NCBI RefSeq assembly: GCF_029893965.1
Contig: NZ_JARXXP010000001.1
Span: 744,001-808,000, forward strand
Length of the DNA stretch: 64,000 nucleotides
Source: Paenibacillus sp. PastM-3
GTDB taxonomy: Bacteria > Bacillota > Bacilli > Paenibacillales > Paenibacillaceae
Direction of reading: 5' to 3'
The notes under the pieces are model-generated. The model was not told where the DNA came from. It saw only the letters and a program-made list of their open reading frames with translations, and made no database searches. The position numbers and the translations under genes are program-made. Shown here piece after piece: positions 18,629 to 27,346 of this stretch. How positions within the stretch are numbered: position 1 is the first letter of the stretch; each line of letters starts with the position of its first letter.

Positions 18629-18750
18629 CCGGTTCACCTCCTCTTTTGGTATTATACGAGATATGAAGTCAAAATACCATAGAGCATAAAAAACGCTTTC
18701 CGGCCGCCTCTTCCCGTTCCCTCCATAGCTGTTCCAAGCTTTCTTCAGGC

Positions 18751-19500
18751 TTACATGTACATGCCGCCGTCCACATGAAGTGTCTGGCCTGTCATATAAG
18801 CTGCCCCCTGCGAGGCTAAAAATACAGCCGTGTTAGCAATGTCCTCCGGCCGCCCAAGCTGGGCAAGGGGAATCCCCTTCAGCAGCTCGCTGCGGACTTC
18901 ATCGGACAGCTCACGGGTCATGTCAGTATCAATGAACCCCGGAGCGATGCAATTCACGGTAATTCCGCGGGAAGCCAGCTCCCGCGCCGCCGATTTGGTC
19001 ATACCGATTACGCCTGCCTTGGCAGCCGTATAGTTGACCTGGCCGGGATTTCCGGTTACGCCCACGACGGAGGAAATATTGATGATCCGGCCGTAGCGCT
19101 GCTTCATCATCGGACGTGTAACGGCCTTCAGGCAGTTAAACACACCTTTGAGATTGGTTTCGATGACCTGATCGAATTCTTCTTCCTTCATGCGCATAAT
19201 CAGATTGTCCCGGGTAATACCGGCGTTGTTAACCAGAATATCGATTCTGCCCCAGGTGTTGATAACCTCTTTAACAAGATTCTCCGCCTGTTCGCTGCTG
19301 CCTACATTCCCTTTGAGCGCGATGCCCTCAGAGCCCAGCTCGGCAATACGTGCTACAGTCTCCTGCGCTGCAGCCTCGCTTCCGGAATAGTTCACGGCCA
19401 CCTTCACGCCATACTCCGCCAGCGCCAGCGCAATGCTGCGTCCGATTCCGCGGGAGCCGCCGGTGACCAGGGCCGTCTGGCCTTGTAATGCTGAGAACAT
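18751..19500 (-). CDS. fabG: 3-oxoacyl-ACP reductase
   Basis: A 249-residue SDR enzyme that reduces 3-oxoacyl-ACP with [13 protein letters not shown] lies at about 12-19, NNAG at about 88, Ser in NISSVVG at about 140 and YTAAK at about 153. The C-terminus [17 protein letters not shown] is diagnostic. ATG at 19500 has AAAGGGGAT upstream. It lies between fabD and acpP. Confidence 0.95.
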   Translation of the reverse strand: MFSALQGQTALVTGGSRGIGRSIALALAEYGVKVAVNYSGSEAAAQETVARIAELGSEGIALKGNVGSSEQAENLVKEVINTWGRIDILVNNAGITRDNLIMRMKEEEFDQVIETNLKGVFNCLKAVTRPMMKQRYGRIINISSVVGVTGNPGQVNYTAAKAGVIGMTKSAARELASRGITVNCIAPGFIDTDMTRELSDEVRSELLKGIPLAQLGRPEDIANTAVFLASQGAAYMTGQTLHVDGGMYM

Positions 19501-19541
19501 TCTATATCCCCTTTCCATGTGCCCCGTATAAGTTCTGGCAG

Positions 19542-20465
19542 TTACAGTTCAGCCTGCACACTTTCCAGACTGTTAATGCCTATTACCTTAGCCGTTTTGT
19601 CGATTTTGCGGATCAGGCCGGCCAGCACGCTGCCGGAGCCGATCTCTACAAAGGTGTCCACACCGTTAGCAATCAGCCATTCCACGCTGTCCTGCCAGAG
19701 CACCGGTGAGTATACCTGACGCACAAGCAGCTCACGGATCTCTTCGGGATCGGTAACGGGTGAGGCCGTTACATTAACTACGACAGGAACTGCAGGAGGG
19801 TTAAAGGTTACGCGCTGCAGTTCGGCAGCCAGGCGCTCAGCAGCCTCCATCATCATGGAGGAATGGAACGGTCCGCTGACTTCAAGCGGAATCGCCCGCT
19901 TGCCGCCGGCTTCCTTAACACGCTCTACAACAGTGCTAACGCCCGCCTGAGAGCCGGAGACGACGATCTGCCCCGGACAGTTCACATTAGCCAGCTCGAC
20001 AGTATTGCCTTCCTCGGAAATACTGCGGCACAGCCCGGCAAGCGCCTCGCGTTCTGCCCCCAGTACTGCAGCCATTGCCCCTTGTCCGCCAGGTACCGCT
20101 TCTTCCATGAAACGTCCGCGCAGCCGTACAAGCTGCACTGCATCCTCGAAGGAAAGCACGCCGGCGGCTACCAGGGCGCTGTATTCACCAAGGCTGTGTC
20201 CGGCAACATAATCCGGCTTCAGTCCCTTGCCGGCAAGCGCTTCAAGGTACGCTACACTTGTTGTAACAAGAGCAGGCTGCGTATTTACAGTCTGTTTCAG
20301 ATCGCTGTCCGGCCCCTCAAATACAAGCCGGCTCAAGGAAAATCCGAGCACCTCGTCGCCTTTATCAAATACGGCACGGCTCTGCGGCAGTGCGTCATAT
20401 ACATCCTTACCCATCCCGACTGCCTGCGCACCCTGCCCGGGAAAGACAAATGCAATTTTACCCAT
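19542..20465 (-). CDS. fabD: Malonyl-CoA:ACP transacylase
   Basis: A 307-residue enzyme that loads malonate onto ACP. It starts [19 protein letters not shown], with the catalytic Ser in [10 protein letters not shown] (about 89-98) and His in [10 protein letters not shown] (about 198). GAAGGAG precedes the ATG at 20465. It sits in the canonical position between fabH and fabG. Confidence 0.96.
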   Translation of the reverse strand: MGKIAFVFPGQGAQAVGMGKDVYDALPQSRAVFDKGDEVLGFSLSRLVFEGPDSDLKQTVNTQPALVTTSVAYLEALAGKGLKPDYVAGHSLGEYSALVAAGVLSFEDAVQLVRLRGRFMEEAVPGGQGAMAAVLGAEREALAGLCRSISEEGNTVELANVNCPGQIVVSGSQAGVSTVVERVKEAGGKRAIPLEVSGPFHSSMMMEAAERLAAELQRVTFNPPAVPVVVNVTASPVTDPEEIRELLVRQVYSPVLWQDSVEWLIANGVDTFVEIGSGSVLAGLIRKIDKTAKVIGINSLESVQAEL

Positions 20466-20539
20466 TGTACAGACTCCTTCACATAACCCGTGCACTGTCC
20501 CGCCGCTATCCAGCGGATGGTACGGGGTCCATTATTCGT

Positions 20540-21541
20540 TTACCAGATCAATACGGAAGCTCCCCACGTAAGTCCGCCGCCGAAGCCAACCATCAGTACG
20601 GTATCGCCTTCCTTCATCCGGCCTTCCTCTGCCGCCTCTACCAGCGCAAGCGGAATCGAAGCTGCGGAGGTGTTGGCATAACGGTCTACATTGACGACCA
20701 CCTTCTCTTCCGGCAGATCCAGACGCTGCATAGCCGACTGGATGATCCGGATGTTCGCCTGGTGCGGTACAAACAGATCAATATTTTCCTTGCCGAGTCC
20801 CGCCTTGGACAGAACGCGTTCTGTGGCTGTACCCATTACACGTACGGCGAACTTGAACACTTCACGGCCGTTCATATAAATGAAATGCTTCTTGTCTTCA
20901 ATAGTCTGGGCGGATGCCGGCAGGCGCGAGCCCCCTGCTTCCAGCTTCAGCAGAGTGCCGCCAGCACCCTCGGCTCCGAGGTCAAACGACTGGAATCCAC
21001 GTCCTTCCGGAACCTCACCGAGAATTACCGCTCCTGCACCGTCACCAAACAGGACGCAGGTGTTACGGTCGGTATAATCAGTAATGCGCGATAGCGTGTC
21101 GGCACCGATAACCAGGGCATTGTTATACATTCCGGTCTTAATAAAGCTAGTAGCTGTAGCAAGACTGTAAACAAAGCCGGAGCATGCTGCCGACAAGTCA
21201 AACGCCGCTGCACTCTTCGCGCCCAGCTTATCCTGCAGAATACAGGCTGTGGAAGGGAACGACGTGTCAGGTGTAATAGTAGCAATAATAATAAGCTCCA
21301 GATCTTCGGCCTTCATCCCTGCAGATTCCAGCGCCTTCAGCGCGGCTTCATAGGCAAGATCCGAGGTGGCCTCATGCGGTGCCGCAATATGCCGTTCCCG
21401 GATGCCCGTGCGGCTGACAATCCATTCATCATTTGTTTCGACTATCTTCTCAAGATCGCTGTTAGTCAATATCTTCTCAGGCACATATTTTCCTGTCCCG
21501 ATTATCCCTACCGAACGCAACTGATTCATCTCGTCACTCAC
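20540..21541 (-). CDS. fabH: Beta-ketoacyl-ACP synthase III
   Basis: A 333-residue enzyme that starts fatty acid chains from acyl-CoA and malonyl-ACP. Cys lies in DLSAACSGFVY (about 120), His in PHQANIRIIQ (about 250) and Asn in YANTSAASIPLAL (about 285). Its GTG start overlaps the plsX stop by 4 bases, implying translational coupling; ATG at 21529 is an alternative. In B. subtilis fabH genes lie elsewhere, so having fabH inside the fap operon fits Paenibacillus-type order. Confidence 0.95.
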   Translation of the reverse strand: MSDEMNQLRSVGIIGTGKYVPEKILTNSDLEKIVETNDEWIVSRTGIRERHIAAPHEATSDLAYEAALKALESAGMKAEDLELIIIATITPDTSFPSTACILQDKLGAKSAAAFDLSAACSGFVYSLATATSFIKTGMYNNALVIGADTLSRITDYTDRNTCVLFGDGAGAVILGEVPEGRGFQSFDLGAEGAGGTLLKLEAGGSRLPASAQTIEDKKHFIYMNGREVFKFAVRVMGTATERVLSKAGLGKENIDLFVPHQANIRIIQSAMQRLDLPEEKVVVNVDRYANTSAASIPLALVEAAEEGRMKEGDTVLMVGFGGGLTWGASVLIW

Positions 21542-22527
21542 TTCCCGCTAATTTCCTTCGATATGCTGGACACAAGGCCCGCCTGCAGCGCAATCCGCGC
21601 CTGTCTGACCGCATTCTTCACCGCATTGCCGTCCGAAGAGCCGTGGCCCTTTACAACCAGGCCGCTAAGGCCGAGCAGCGGGGCGCCGCCGTGCTCCTTA
21701 TAATCCATTTTGCCTTTGAGGCTTCTCAGCTCAGGCATCAGAATCGCTGCGCCGAGCTTTGTTTTGAGGGATTTGCTGAATTGCTCCTTAAGGAGGGAAA
21801 ACATCGCTCCGGCCGTCCCCTCAAGTGTCTTAAGCAGAATATTTCCGGCAAAGCCGTCGCAGACAAGCACGTCACATGCGCCTGTAAGCACATCGCGCGC
21901 TTCTACGTTGCCGACAAAATGAATGCCCGGCAGCGCTTCAAGCAGCGGATAGGCTTCTTTGGTCAGCTCATTGCCTTTGCCCGGCTCTGTGCCCACATTC
22001 AGGAGGCCGACCCGGGGCCGCGCAATCCCATGCACCTTGCTGCGGTATATACTGCCCATCAGTGCATACTGGGCCAGGTGCTGCGGTTTGGCGTCCATAT
22101 TGGCTCCAAGATCCAGCGCCAGCACGCCGACATCATCAAGAGTCGGAATCATCGGGGCCAGTGCGGGGCGTTCTATACCGTCCATCCTTCCTACAACCAG
22201 CAGCCCGGTAGTCATCAGCGCTCCGGTATTCCCGGAAGAAATCATGGCATCGGCTTCACCCTCACGCACCATCCTTCCCGCTACGACCATGGATGAATCC
22301 TTTTTGCGGCGGACCGCCTTTACAGGCTCCTCATCGGAACCGATTACTTCCCCCGCATGACGCACCGTCACGTTCGAAGGCTTATTCTTCAGCAGCGGCT
22401 CAAGTCTGGCTTGGTCGCCGACCAGCACCAGCTGGGTATCGCCCCATTCTGCGGCCGCAGACAAAGCACCTTCCACATTACATTCAGGTGCGTTATCTCC
22501 GCCCATGGCATCAATGGCGATCAGCAT
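21538..22527 (-). CDS. plsX: Phosphate acyltransferase PlsX
   Basis: About 329 residues. It converts acyl-ACP to acyl-phosphate, the first step toward phosphatidic acid. It begins MLIAIDAMGGDNAPE, with SSGNTGALM at about 97 and VCDGFAGNILLKTLEG at about 225. ATG at 22527 has GAAGGGGGAAA upstream. It overlaps the end of fapR by 17 bases and fabH by 4. Confidence 0.96.
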   Translation of the reverse strand: MLIAIDAMGGDNAPECNVEGALSAAAEWGDTQLVLVGDQARLEPLLKNKPSNVTVRHAGEVIGSDEEPVKAVRRKKDSSMVVAGRMVREGEADAMISSGNTGALMTTGLLVVGRMDGIERPALAPMIPTLDDVGVLALDLGANMDAKPQHLAQYALMGSIYRSKVHGIARPRVGLLNVGTEPGKGNELTKEAYPLLEALPGIHFVGNVEARDVLTGACDVLVCDGFAGNILLKTLEGTAGAMFSLLKEQFSKSLKTKLGAAILMPELRSLKGKMDYKEHGGAPLLGLSGLVVKGHGSSDGNAVKNAVRQARIALQAGLVSSISKEISGK

Positions 22528-23107
22528 TGCGGTTTCCCCCTTCGCTGTATTCTTCAACTGCAGAGCGGTACACTACGAAATGACCCTGAAACACAAGTTC
22601 TTCACCGACATATGTAAACACGTCCACTTCGGCCTTGCCGCCCCGGCCGGCAAGTGAACGCACCTGCGCTTTGGCAATACATTTCTCTCCGAGCCGCACC
22701 ATCCGTACAAACCGGATATCGGCGGAAGCCGTCAGTGCGATCTCATCGTTGATCACAGCCACTGCCAGCGAATTCGCCTGACCAAACACATAATGGCCGC
22801 GGGCGATCCCGTTTCTGGAGAAAACATGCTCTTCACGGATCTCAAAGATGGAAATACCGCTCTTGTCCAGCTGCAGATCTACAATGTCACCGACCACTTC
22901 ATCAGGCGGCAGTGAACGCACCTGATCATAGGAGTGCTCTGCCATCTGCTTCATCCGTTCGCGCAGTTCCGGTATTCCCAGCTCCAGCCTGTCCAGCCGG
23001 ATCGTCTGGATGCTCACCTTGAGCTGCCGGGTCAGCTCCCGGTCTGTCACAAACGGATTGCCGTCGATGATCTGAAGCAGCTTCTGCTGGCGCTCTTTCT
23101 TGGACAT
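22511..23107 (-). CDS. fapR: Fatty acid biosynthesis repressor FapR
   Basis: About 198 residues. An N-terminal HTH of DeoR type (VTDRELTRQLKVSIQTIRLDRLELGIPELRER, about 20-51) is joined to a C-terminal hot-dog domain that senses malonyl-CoA in B. subtilis FapR. It heads the operon it controls; a matching operator lies at 23310-23326. The start is odd: the strong AGGAGGTGA sits about 15 bases from this ATG, while the well-spaced in-frame codon is ATA at 23116, which would add three residues (Ile/Met-Glu-Arg). Confidence 0.95.
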   Translation of the reverse strand: MSKKERQQKLLQIIDGNPFVTDRELTRQLKVSIQTIRLDRLELGIPELRERMKQMAEHSYDQVRSLPPDEVVGDIVDLQLDKSGISIFEIREEHVFSRNGIARGHYVFGQANSLAVAVINDEIALTASADIRFVRMVRLGEKCIAKAQVRSLAGRGGKAEVDVFTYVGEELVFQGHFVVYRSAVEEYSEGGNRNADRH

Positions 23108-23309
23108 CCGCTCTATGGCGGCTCACCTCCTGGCACATGCTCAGGCATAAAAAACGGCTCAACCATCCGGAAGCGGACGGTTTGCCGTAATCAGCCTGTA
23201 ATATAAGGATGATGTATGGCGTTACGCCTATAGTATTCTTATATCTGAACAAAGCATCCGGCCGCGGAAAGGCCGCTGTCATCACTTACGTTATGGTTAA
23301 AATTTCATT

Positions 23310-23326
23310 TTAGAACCAGGTACTAA
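23310..23326 (-). promoter_or_regulatory. FapR operator upstream of fapR
   Basis: TTAGAACCAGGTACTAA matches the B. subtilis FapR consensus (TTAGTANYAGGTACTAA in this orientation) at every fixed position but one. It lies just downstream of a TATACT -10 box (23332-23337, minus strand), where bound repressor would block transcription start. Confidence 0.85.
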
Positions 23327-23331
23327 TATGT

Positions 23332-23360
23332 AGTATAAAGCATCAGCCGCCAAAAATAAA
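23332..23360 (-). promoter_or_regulatory. Probable fapR operon promoter
   Basis: TATACT (23332-23337) with a weak TTTATT 17 bases upstream on the minus strand. The FapR operator directly follows it. Confidence 0.45.
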
Positions 23361-23538
23361 GCATTGACATGAAAGTTACATTCACAAGGTATCCTCTGCG
23401 GGGGCGGTAAGCTCTGTGCCGGGATTCCGGCAAGTTTATTTCCCCGAAAAGGATCAAGCTCTAGTCCCGCCTGATGTTCCACCAGAGAGCAACGGACCGG
23501 GCGGCCCTTATTGGTGCTTGCAGCCCCTTTCCAGTAAG

Positions 23539-23673
23539 CTAACGGACACCAGCGACGTTAAATACTGACATTGACCTGAAAAACGGCTTCAGGATAGGCA
23601 ATAAGCGCAATAGGGTCCGTTAGGCGGAAAATAGCCCTCTTTTTAAGAAAATAAAGGCGCTGGTGTCCGTTAG
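23539..23673. repeat. MITE-like palindromic element 1
   Basis: A 135-base element bounded by perfect 16-base inverted ends, CTAACGGACACCAGCG (23539-23554) and its complement (23658-23673). A third partial copy of the end (GGTCCGTTAG) is inside. It has no coding capacity, no obvious target duplication and lies in noncoding DNA beyond the fapR promoter. Confidence 0.7.
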
Positions 23674-23767
23674 GATGTTGTGTAATCGAGCTACCTGAAA
23701 AATAATCAACTAAGTCTTGGACGAATACGCTGAAAGGATGTTAGACGAATACAGTGGCCGTTTTTAT

Positions 23768-23895
23768 TTGGATAAACGTCACTTGATTCCACTATTTTAT
23801 GGTGAAAATGGCTTTCCGGGTTAAAATAAGCAGCTATTCTACAACCAATCCTTCGAAGTCAGGCAAAATCGTGAAATGAAGTGACGAAAATCCAA
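23768..23895. repeat. Palindromic element 2
   Basis: About 128 bases whose ends are imperfect inverted repeats. TTGGATAAACGTCACTTGA at 23768 pairs with the complement of the segment ending TGACGAAAATCCAA at 23895 (15 of 19 positions). The match continues inward with CCACTATTTT against CACGATTTTG. It is noncoding and could fold into one long hairpin. Confidence 0.6.
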
Positions 23896-24001
23896 TGAAT
23901 TCTTAAGGGCCTATAGCAGACAACCTCAAATATCCCCCCTTAGTCTCAAGTCCCCGGCACCTGCCATGCAGCAAGCCTAAAATACTTCAGCCCATAAAAA
24001 A

Positions 24002-24031
24002 ATAGCACCCCACCTTAAGATGAAGTGCTAT
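24002..24031 (-). terminator. rpmF terminator
   Basis: ATAGCAC (24002-24008) and GTGCTAT (24025-24031) with an inner partial stem, followed on the minus strand by a T run (24003 down to 23995). It lies 14 bases past the rpmF stop. Confidence 0.8.
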
Positions 24032-24044
24032 CTCTTATCACAAA

Positions 24045-24218
24045 CTATTGTTTGATGATTTCTCTAGCTTTGTAAGTTCCGCAAACTTTGCATACGTGGT
24101 GAGCCAGTTTTAGCTCTCCGCATTGTTCACATTTCACCATACCTGGTACTACCAGTTTGAAGTGAGTGCGACGTTTGTCGCGGCGAGTCTTGGACGTTCT
24201 GCGTTGTGGTACTGCCAT
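24045..24218 (-). CDS. rpmF: 50S ribosomal protein L32
   Basis: A 57-residue protein starting [20 protein letters not shown], with a four-Cys zinc ribbon ([17 protein letters not shown]). ATG at 24218 has GGAGGT 8 bases upstream. It follows yceD by about 50 bases in one transcription unit, the usual arrangement. Confidence 0.97.
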   Translation of the reverse strand: MAVPQRRTSKTRRDKRRTHFKLVVPGMVKCEQCGELKLAHHVCKVCGTYKAREIIKQ

Positions 24219-24271
24219 GATTATCAACCTCCTGAATTTGTTGTTGACCCGTTATAACCCGGGATTTGTTC

Positions 24272-24793
24272 TTAGTCATCTTGCTTGGTAAAGAATCCTT
24301 TCAACGCAGCAAGCCGGGGATCGACTACTGTGTTGTCGCAACTGCAGGTGCCTTCGTTCAAATTTTGTCCACATGTCTGACAAAGACCAAGACAGTCTGC
24401 CTTGCACAATACCGAATCCGGTAAGTGCAGTACGAAGTTTTCTTCCACGTAAGGAACAAGATCCACAATCTCGTCCGGGGCGTAGATGAGTTCGTCATCT
24501 TCGTCTTCTGGAAGAAGCGGCTGCTTAAGCCATTTGAAAGTCTCAGCAAAAGGAATGTTCAATTTGCTGTTAACCTCGCTGAGGCAACGTGCACATAACA
24601 TGTCCACATTCCCTTCCAATGTTCCCACCACGTTCACACTATCGGTTCCCGCGGGCAGCGCTTTAAGGTTCACTGTAAGCGGTGCAACAGAAAGTATATC
24701 CTTCCGCCCTTTGACAAGCTCGCTGACATCCAGTGTCTCATGGAGGTGCAGTGGCTCGTCGGCATTTGCCAATTTGCGAAAGTGAATCTTCAT
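24272..24793 (-). CDS. yceD: YceD/DUF177 family protein
   Basis: A 173-residue protein with the DUF177 domain. Its C-terminal half carries CARCL and CKADCLGLCQTCGQNLNEG, Cys clusters suggesting metal binding. The family is linked to large-subunit rRNA processing in plants and bacteria. ATG at 24793 is chosen because GGAG is 8 bases away; an ATG 6 bases upstream is too close to it. It is cotranscribed with rpmF from a strong sigma-A promoter. Confidence 0.88.
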   Translation of the reverse strand: MKIHFRKLANADEPLHLHETLDVSELVKGRKDILSVAPLTVNLKALPAGTDSVNVVGTLEGNVDMLCARCLSEVNSKLNIPFAETFKWLKQPLLPEDEDDELIYAPDEIVDLVPYVEENFVLHLPDSVLCKADCLGLCQTCGQNLNEGTCSCDNTVVDPRLAALKGFFTKQDD

Positions 24794-24820
24794 ATTCATC
24801 ACTCCAAACAAACAAAAATT

Positions 24821-24850
24821 ATTATACCTAGAATTACCGAAGTTTGTCAA
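24821..24850 (-). promoter_or_regulatory. Sigma-A promoter of yceD-rpmF
   Basis: Perfect TTGACA (24845-24850) and TATAAT (24821-24826) with an 18-base spacer on the minus strand. Confidence 0.85.
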
Positions 24851-24866
24851 CCATTTTTCCTTTATG

Positions 24867-24895
24867 TTGTTTCGGTAACCGGGACAACTTATGAT
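24867..24895 (+). promoter_or_regulatory. Probable tmcAL promoter
   Basis: TTGTTT (24867-24872), a 17-base spacer and TATGAT (24890-24895), divergent from the yceD promoter with which it shares this 150-base gap. Confidence 0.55.
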
Positions 24896-24943
24896 ATAAC
24901 TATTAACCCAATATATCAAATACGATTTGGAGTGACACGACCC

Positions 24944-26182
24944 GTGACCACAGTCGGCATAATCGCTGAATACAATCCTTTACATAACGGCCATGTCCAT
25001 CATTTTAATGAAGCCAAAAGACTGACCGGCGCGGACACGTCCATCGTCGTGATGAGCGGGCCGTTCACCCAGCGCGGCGAGCCGGCGGCGGTGAGCAAGC
25101 AGGCCCGCACGGAGATGGCGCTGCATATGGGCGCCGACCTCGTGCTTGAACTGCCGGTCGGCTATGCCCTGCAGCCGGCCGAGTGGTTCGCCTTCGGAGC
25201 AGTCTCACTGCTGGAGGCGACCGGGGCCGTCGACAGCCTGTGCTTCGGCTCGGAAGCAGGCCGTTTAAGCGAGCTGCTCGGGCTGGCGGAGTTCCTGGCC
25301 GATGAGAGCAGCGAGCTTCGAGGCGAGCTCCACCGCCGCCTGGCGCTCGGAGCGAGCTTCCCGGCCGCCTTCAGCGCTGCTGCGGCGGCCGTATGGTCCC
25401 AGGCTCCCGGCGGGCACGGGAGTCCGCATGAGGCCGAGGCGCTGCTGCGGCAGCCCAACAACAGCCTCGGCCTGCACTACCTGATCGCGCTGCGCCGGCT
25501 CGGCAGCGCGATCAGGCCCTTCACCGTGCCGCGCACCGGCGCGGGGTTCCACGACCCGCTGGAGCGCGGGTCGTCCATTGCCAGCGCAACGGCGATCCGC
25601 CGGCTGCTGCTGGAAGGGGGGGCTCCGGCGGCATACATGCCGGAATATAGCATGTCCATTCTGGAAAGGGAGCATGCGGCAGGCAGAGGCCCGGTGAGTC
25701 TGGAGGACTTCCGCAGCCAGCTGCGCCATGTCCTCATTACCCGGACCGCTGAAGAGCTGCGGGAGCTCCAGGATATGAATGAAGGGCTGGAGAACCGGCT
25801 GCTCAAAGTTATGCCGCTGCTGGATCAATTTACAGTCAGCGGGCTGCTGGAAGCGCTAAAAAGCAAGCGCTACACGCATACCCGCCTGCAGCGCCTGCTT
25901 GTCCATGCCTTATTGAATCACAGCAAGGCTGAATTGAACCCGTCCGCATTAGCCGGCGGACCCGGATACATCCGCGTGTTAGGCTTCCGCGAGAGCGGGC
26001 GCACACTGCTCAAGAAGATGAAGCAGACGGCAGCCTGGCCTGTTGTTCTCTCACCAGCGCAGTTCACCCATCCCGGATTGGACCGTGACCTCCGGGCAGC
26101 TGCCGCCTACGCCGGAGCATTCAATGAGCCCCGACGGGCTGACCTGTACGCTGACTATCTCAAGCCGCCGGTGAGGATATAG
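24944..26182 (+). CDS. tmcAL: tRNA(Met) cytidine acetate ligase (YlbM)
   Basis: A 412-residue enzyme of the YlbM/TmcAL family (B. subtilis about 415), which makes N4-acetylcytidine at the wobble position of elongator tRNA-Met from acetate and ATP. The nucleotidyltransferase motif is EYNPLHNGHVHH (about 9-20), followed by VVMSGPFTQRGEPA. GTG at 24944 has GGAG 11 bases upstream; the open frame begins earlier but overlaps yceD. Its 3' end overlaps the convergent ylbL gene by 23 bases. The stretch 25.05-25.6 kb is notably GC-rich. Confidence 0.9.
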   Translation: MTTVGIIAEYNPLHNGHVHHFNEAKRLTGADTSIVVMSGPFTQRGEPAAVSKQARTEMALHMGADLVLELPVGYALQPAEWFAFGAVSLLEATGAVDSLCFGSEAGRLSELLGLAEFLADESSELRGELHRRLALGASFPAAFSAAAAAVWSQAPGGHGSPHEAEALLRQPNNSLGLHYLIALRRLGSAIRPFTVPRTGAGFHDPLERGSSIASATAIRRLLLEGGAPAAYMPEYSMSILEREHAAGRGPVSLEDFRSQLRHVLITRTAEELRELQDMNEGLENRLLKVMPLLDQFTVSGLLEALKSKRYTHTRLQRLLVHALLNHSKAELNPSALAGGPGYIRVLGFRESGRTLLKKMKQTAAWPVVLSPAQFTHPGLDRDLRAAAAYAGAFNEPRRADLYADYLKPPVRI

Positions 26183-27209
26183 CCGGCAGCTTCTCCATAT
26201 AATCCAGCGCCTCACCCAGCGTTGATACAGGCACCAGCTTCATCGAGGTGCCTATTTCGTCTGCCTTCGCTTTGGCTTCATCATAGTTCTTGACTGGCAC
26301 GAAGAACACCTCTGCCCGCTCACGGTCCGCAGCAACAATTTTATGCTTGACCCCGCCGATCGCTCCTACAGTGCCTTCAGCAGTAATAGTGCCAGTCCCC
26401 GCGATTCTATGCCCTCCGGTCAAATCCCCCGGTGTAAGCTGGTTATAGATTTCCATAGTAAACATAAGGCCAGCTGAGGGGCCGCCGACATCGGTATCCG
26501 TGAAGCTGACCGCCTTGCCCGCAACCTTGGGCTCGACCTTCTGGACAGCTCCGATAACTACGCCTAATCCCGGTTTTCCTTTTCCGGTATCCGCATCTAT
26601 TACCTCAACCAATGCCACCTGCTCTGTAATTTCCTTCCCGTCCCGCTGCAGCACCGCCTCAACCCGGTCTCCAATTTGTCTGGATGACAGCAGCGCAGAC
26701 AGAGCCTGCGGATCAGGGATATGCTGTCCCTCTACGCTGACTATCCGGTCTCCCGGACGGAACTGACCAGGATTAGCCGTACCCGGCACAGAGAACACAT
26801 ACAGGTAGTCCACTACGTCTTCATAAGGGATACCCGCAGCATGATAAGCTGCCTGCACGGCGAAAGACTGCGAGCTGTTCATATAATAAACCTGCTCTGC
26901 CGCGTATTCCTGTTCTGTTTTGTTTCCAAGCCGTGCCTCCTTCAGCACAACCTCACTGTTGGAATTAAAGGCTGAAGCGATAAGCAGCGCCACATTGGCA
27001 TAGCTTGCTGACACGGTGGTCATCATGAAGGTGCCCTTCTCGTCCTTGTCTGCATTCTCCACCTTGATCATCGGCGCCACCTCAGAGGCTCTCCCCGGCT
27101 GATACACAATATAAGGAGTATTCATAAAAACAGTAACATAGAGTATAACCACAAAAGTAAACAAGTAGGCGATCGCACGGAATCCTACCCGGCGTTTATG
27201 CTGCCTCAA
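26160..27209 (-). CDS. ylbL: PDZ-Lon (S16) membrane protease, YlbL/SepM family
   Basis: 349 residues. One N-terminal membrane helix (about 10-30), a PDZ domain (about 115-195; FRPGDRIVSVEGQHIPDPQALSALL) and a C-terminal Lon-type protease domain. The catalytic Ser lies in DVGGPSAGLMF (about 243) and Lys in GGVKHKIVAADRERAEVFFVP (about 287). Relatives include B. subtilis YlbL and streptococcal SepM, which trims a pheromone outside the cell. TTG start with AAGGGA upstream. Confidence 0.9.
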   Translation of the reverse strand: MRQHKRRVGFRAIAYLFTFVVILYVTVFMNTPYIVYQPGRASEVAPMIKVENADKDEKGTFMMTTVSASYANVALLIASAFNSNSEVVLKEARLGNKTEQEYAAEQVYYMNSSQSFAVQAAYHAAGIPYEDVVDYLYVFSVPGTANPGQFRPGDRIVSVEGQHIPDPQALSALLSSRQIGDRVEAVLQRDGKEITEQVALVEVIDADTGKGKPGLGVVIGAVQKVEPKVAGKAVSFTDTDVGGPSAGLMFTMEIYNQLTPGDLTGGHRIAGTGTITAEGTVGAIGGVKHKIVAADRERAEVFFVPVKNYDEAKAKADEIGTSMKLVPVSTLGEALDYMEKLPAISSPAA

Positions 27210-27346
27210 TGCTATTCCCTTCTTTCCTGCGGCTCTCTGCCTGCTTCAGGCGGCTTGTGACAGCTATGGCATGATGGTTGTCTGCTGTGCATAAATTGAT
27301 AACAGTCGTATGCCATGTCTTAACCTATGAAGAGGTGAAGCTCAAA

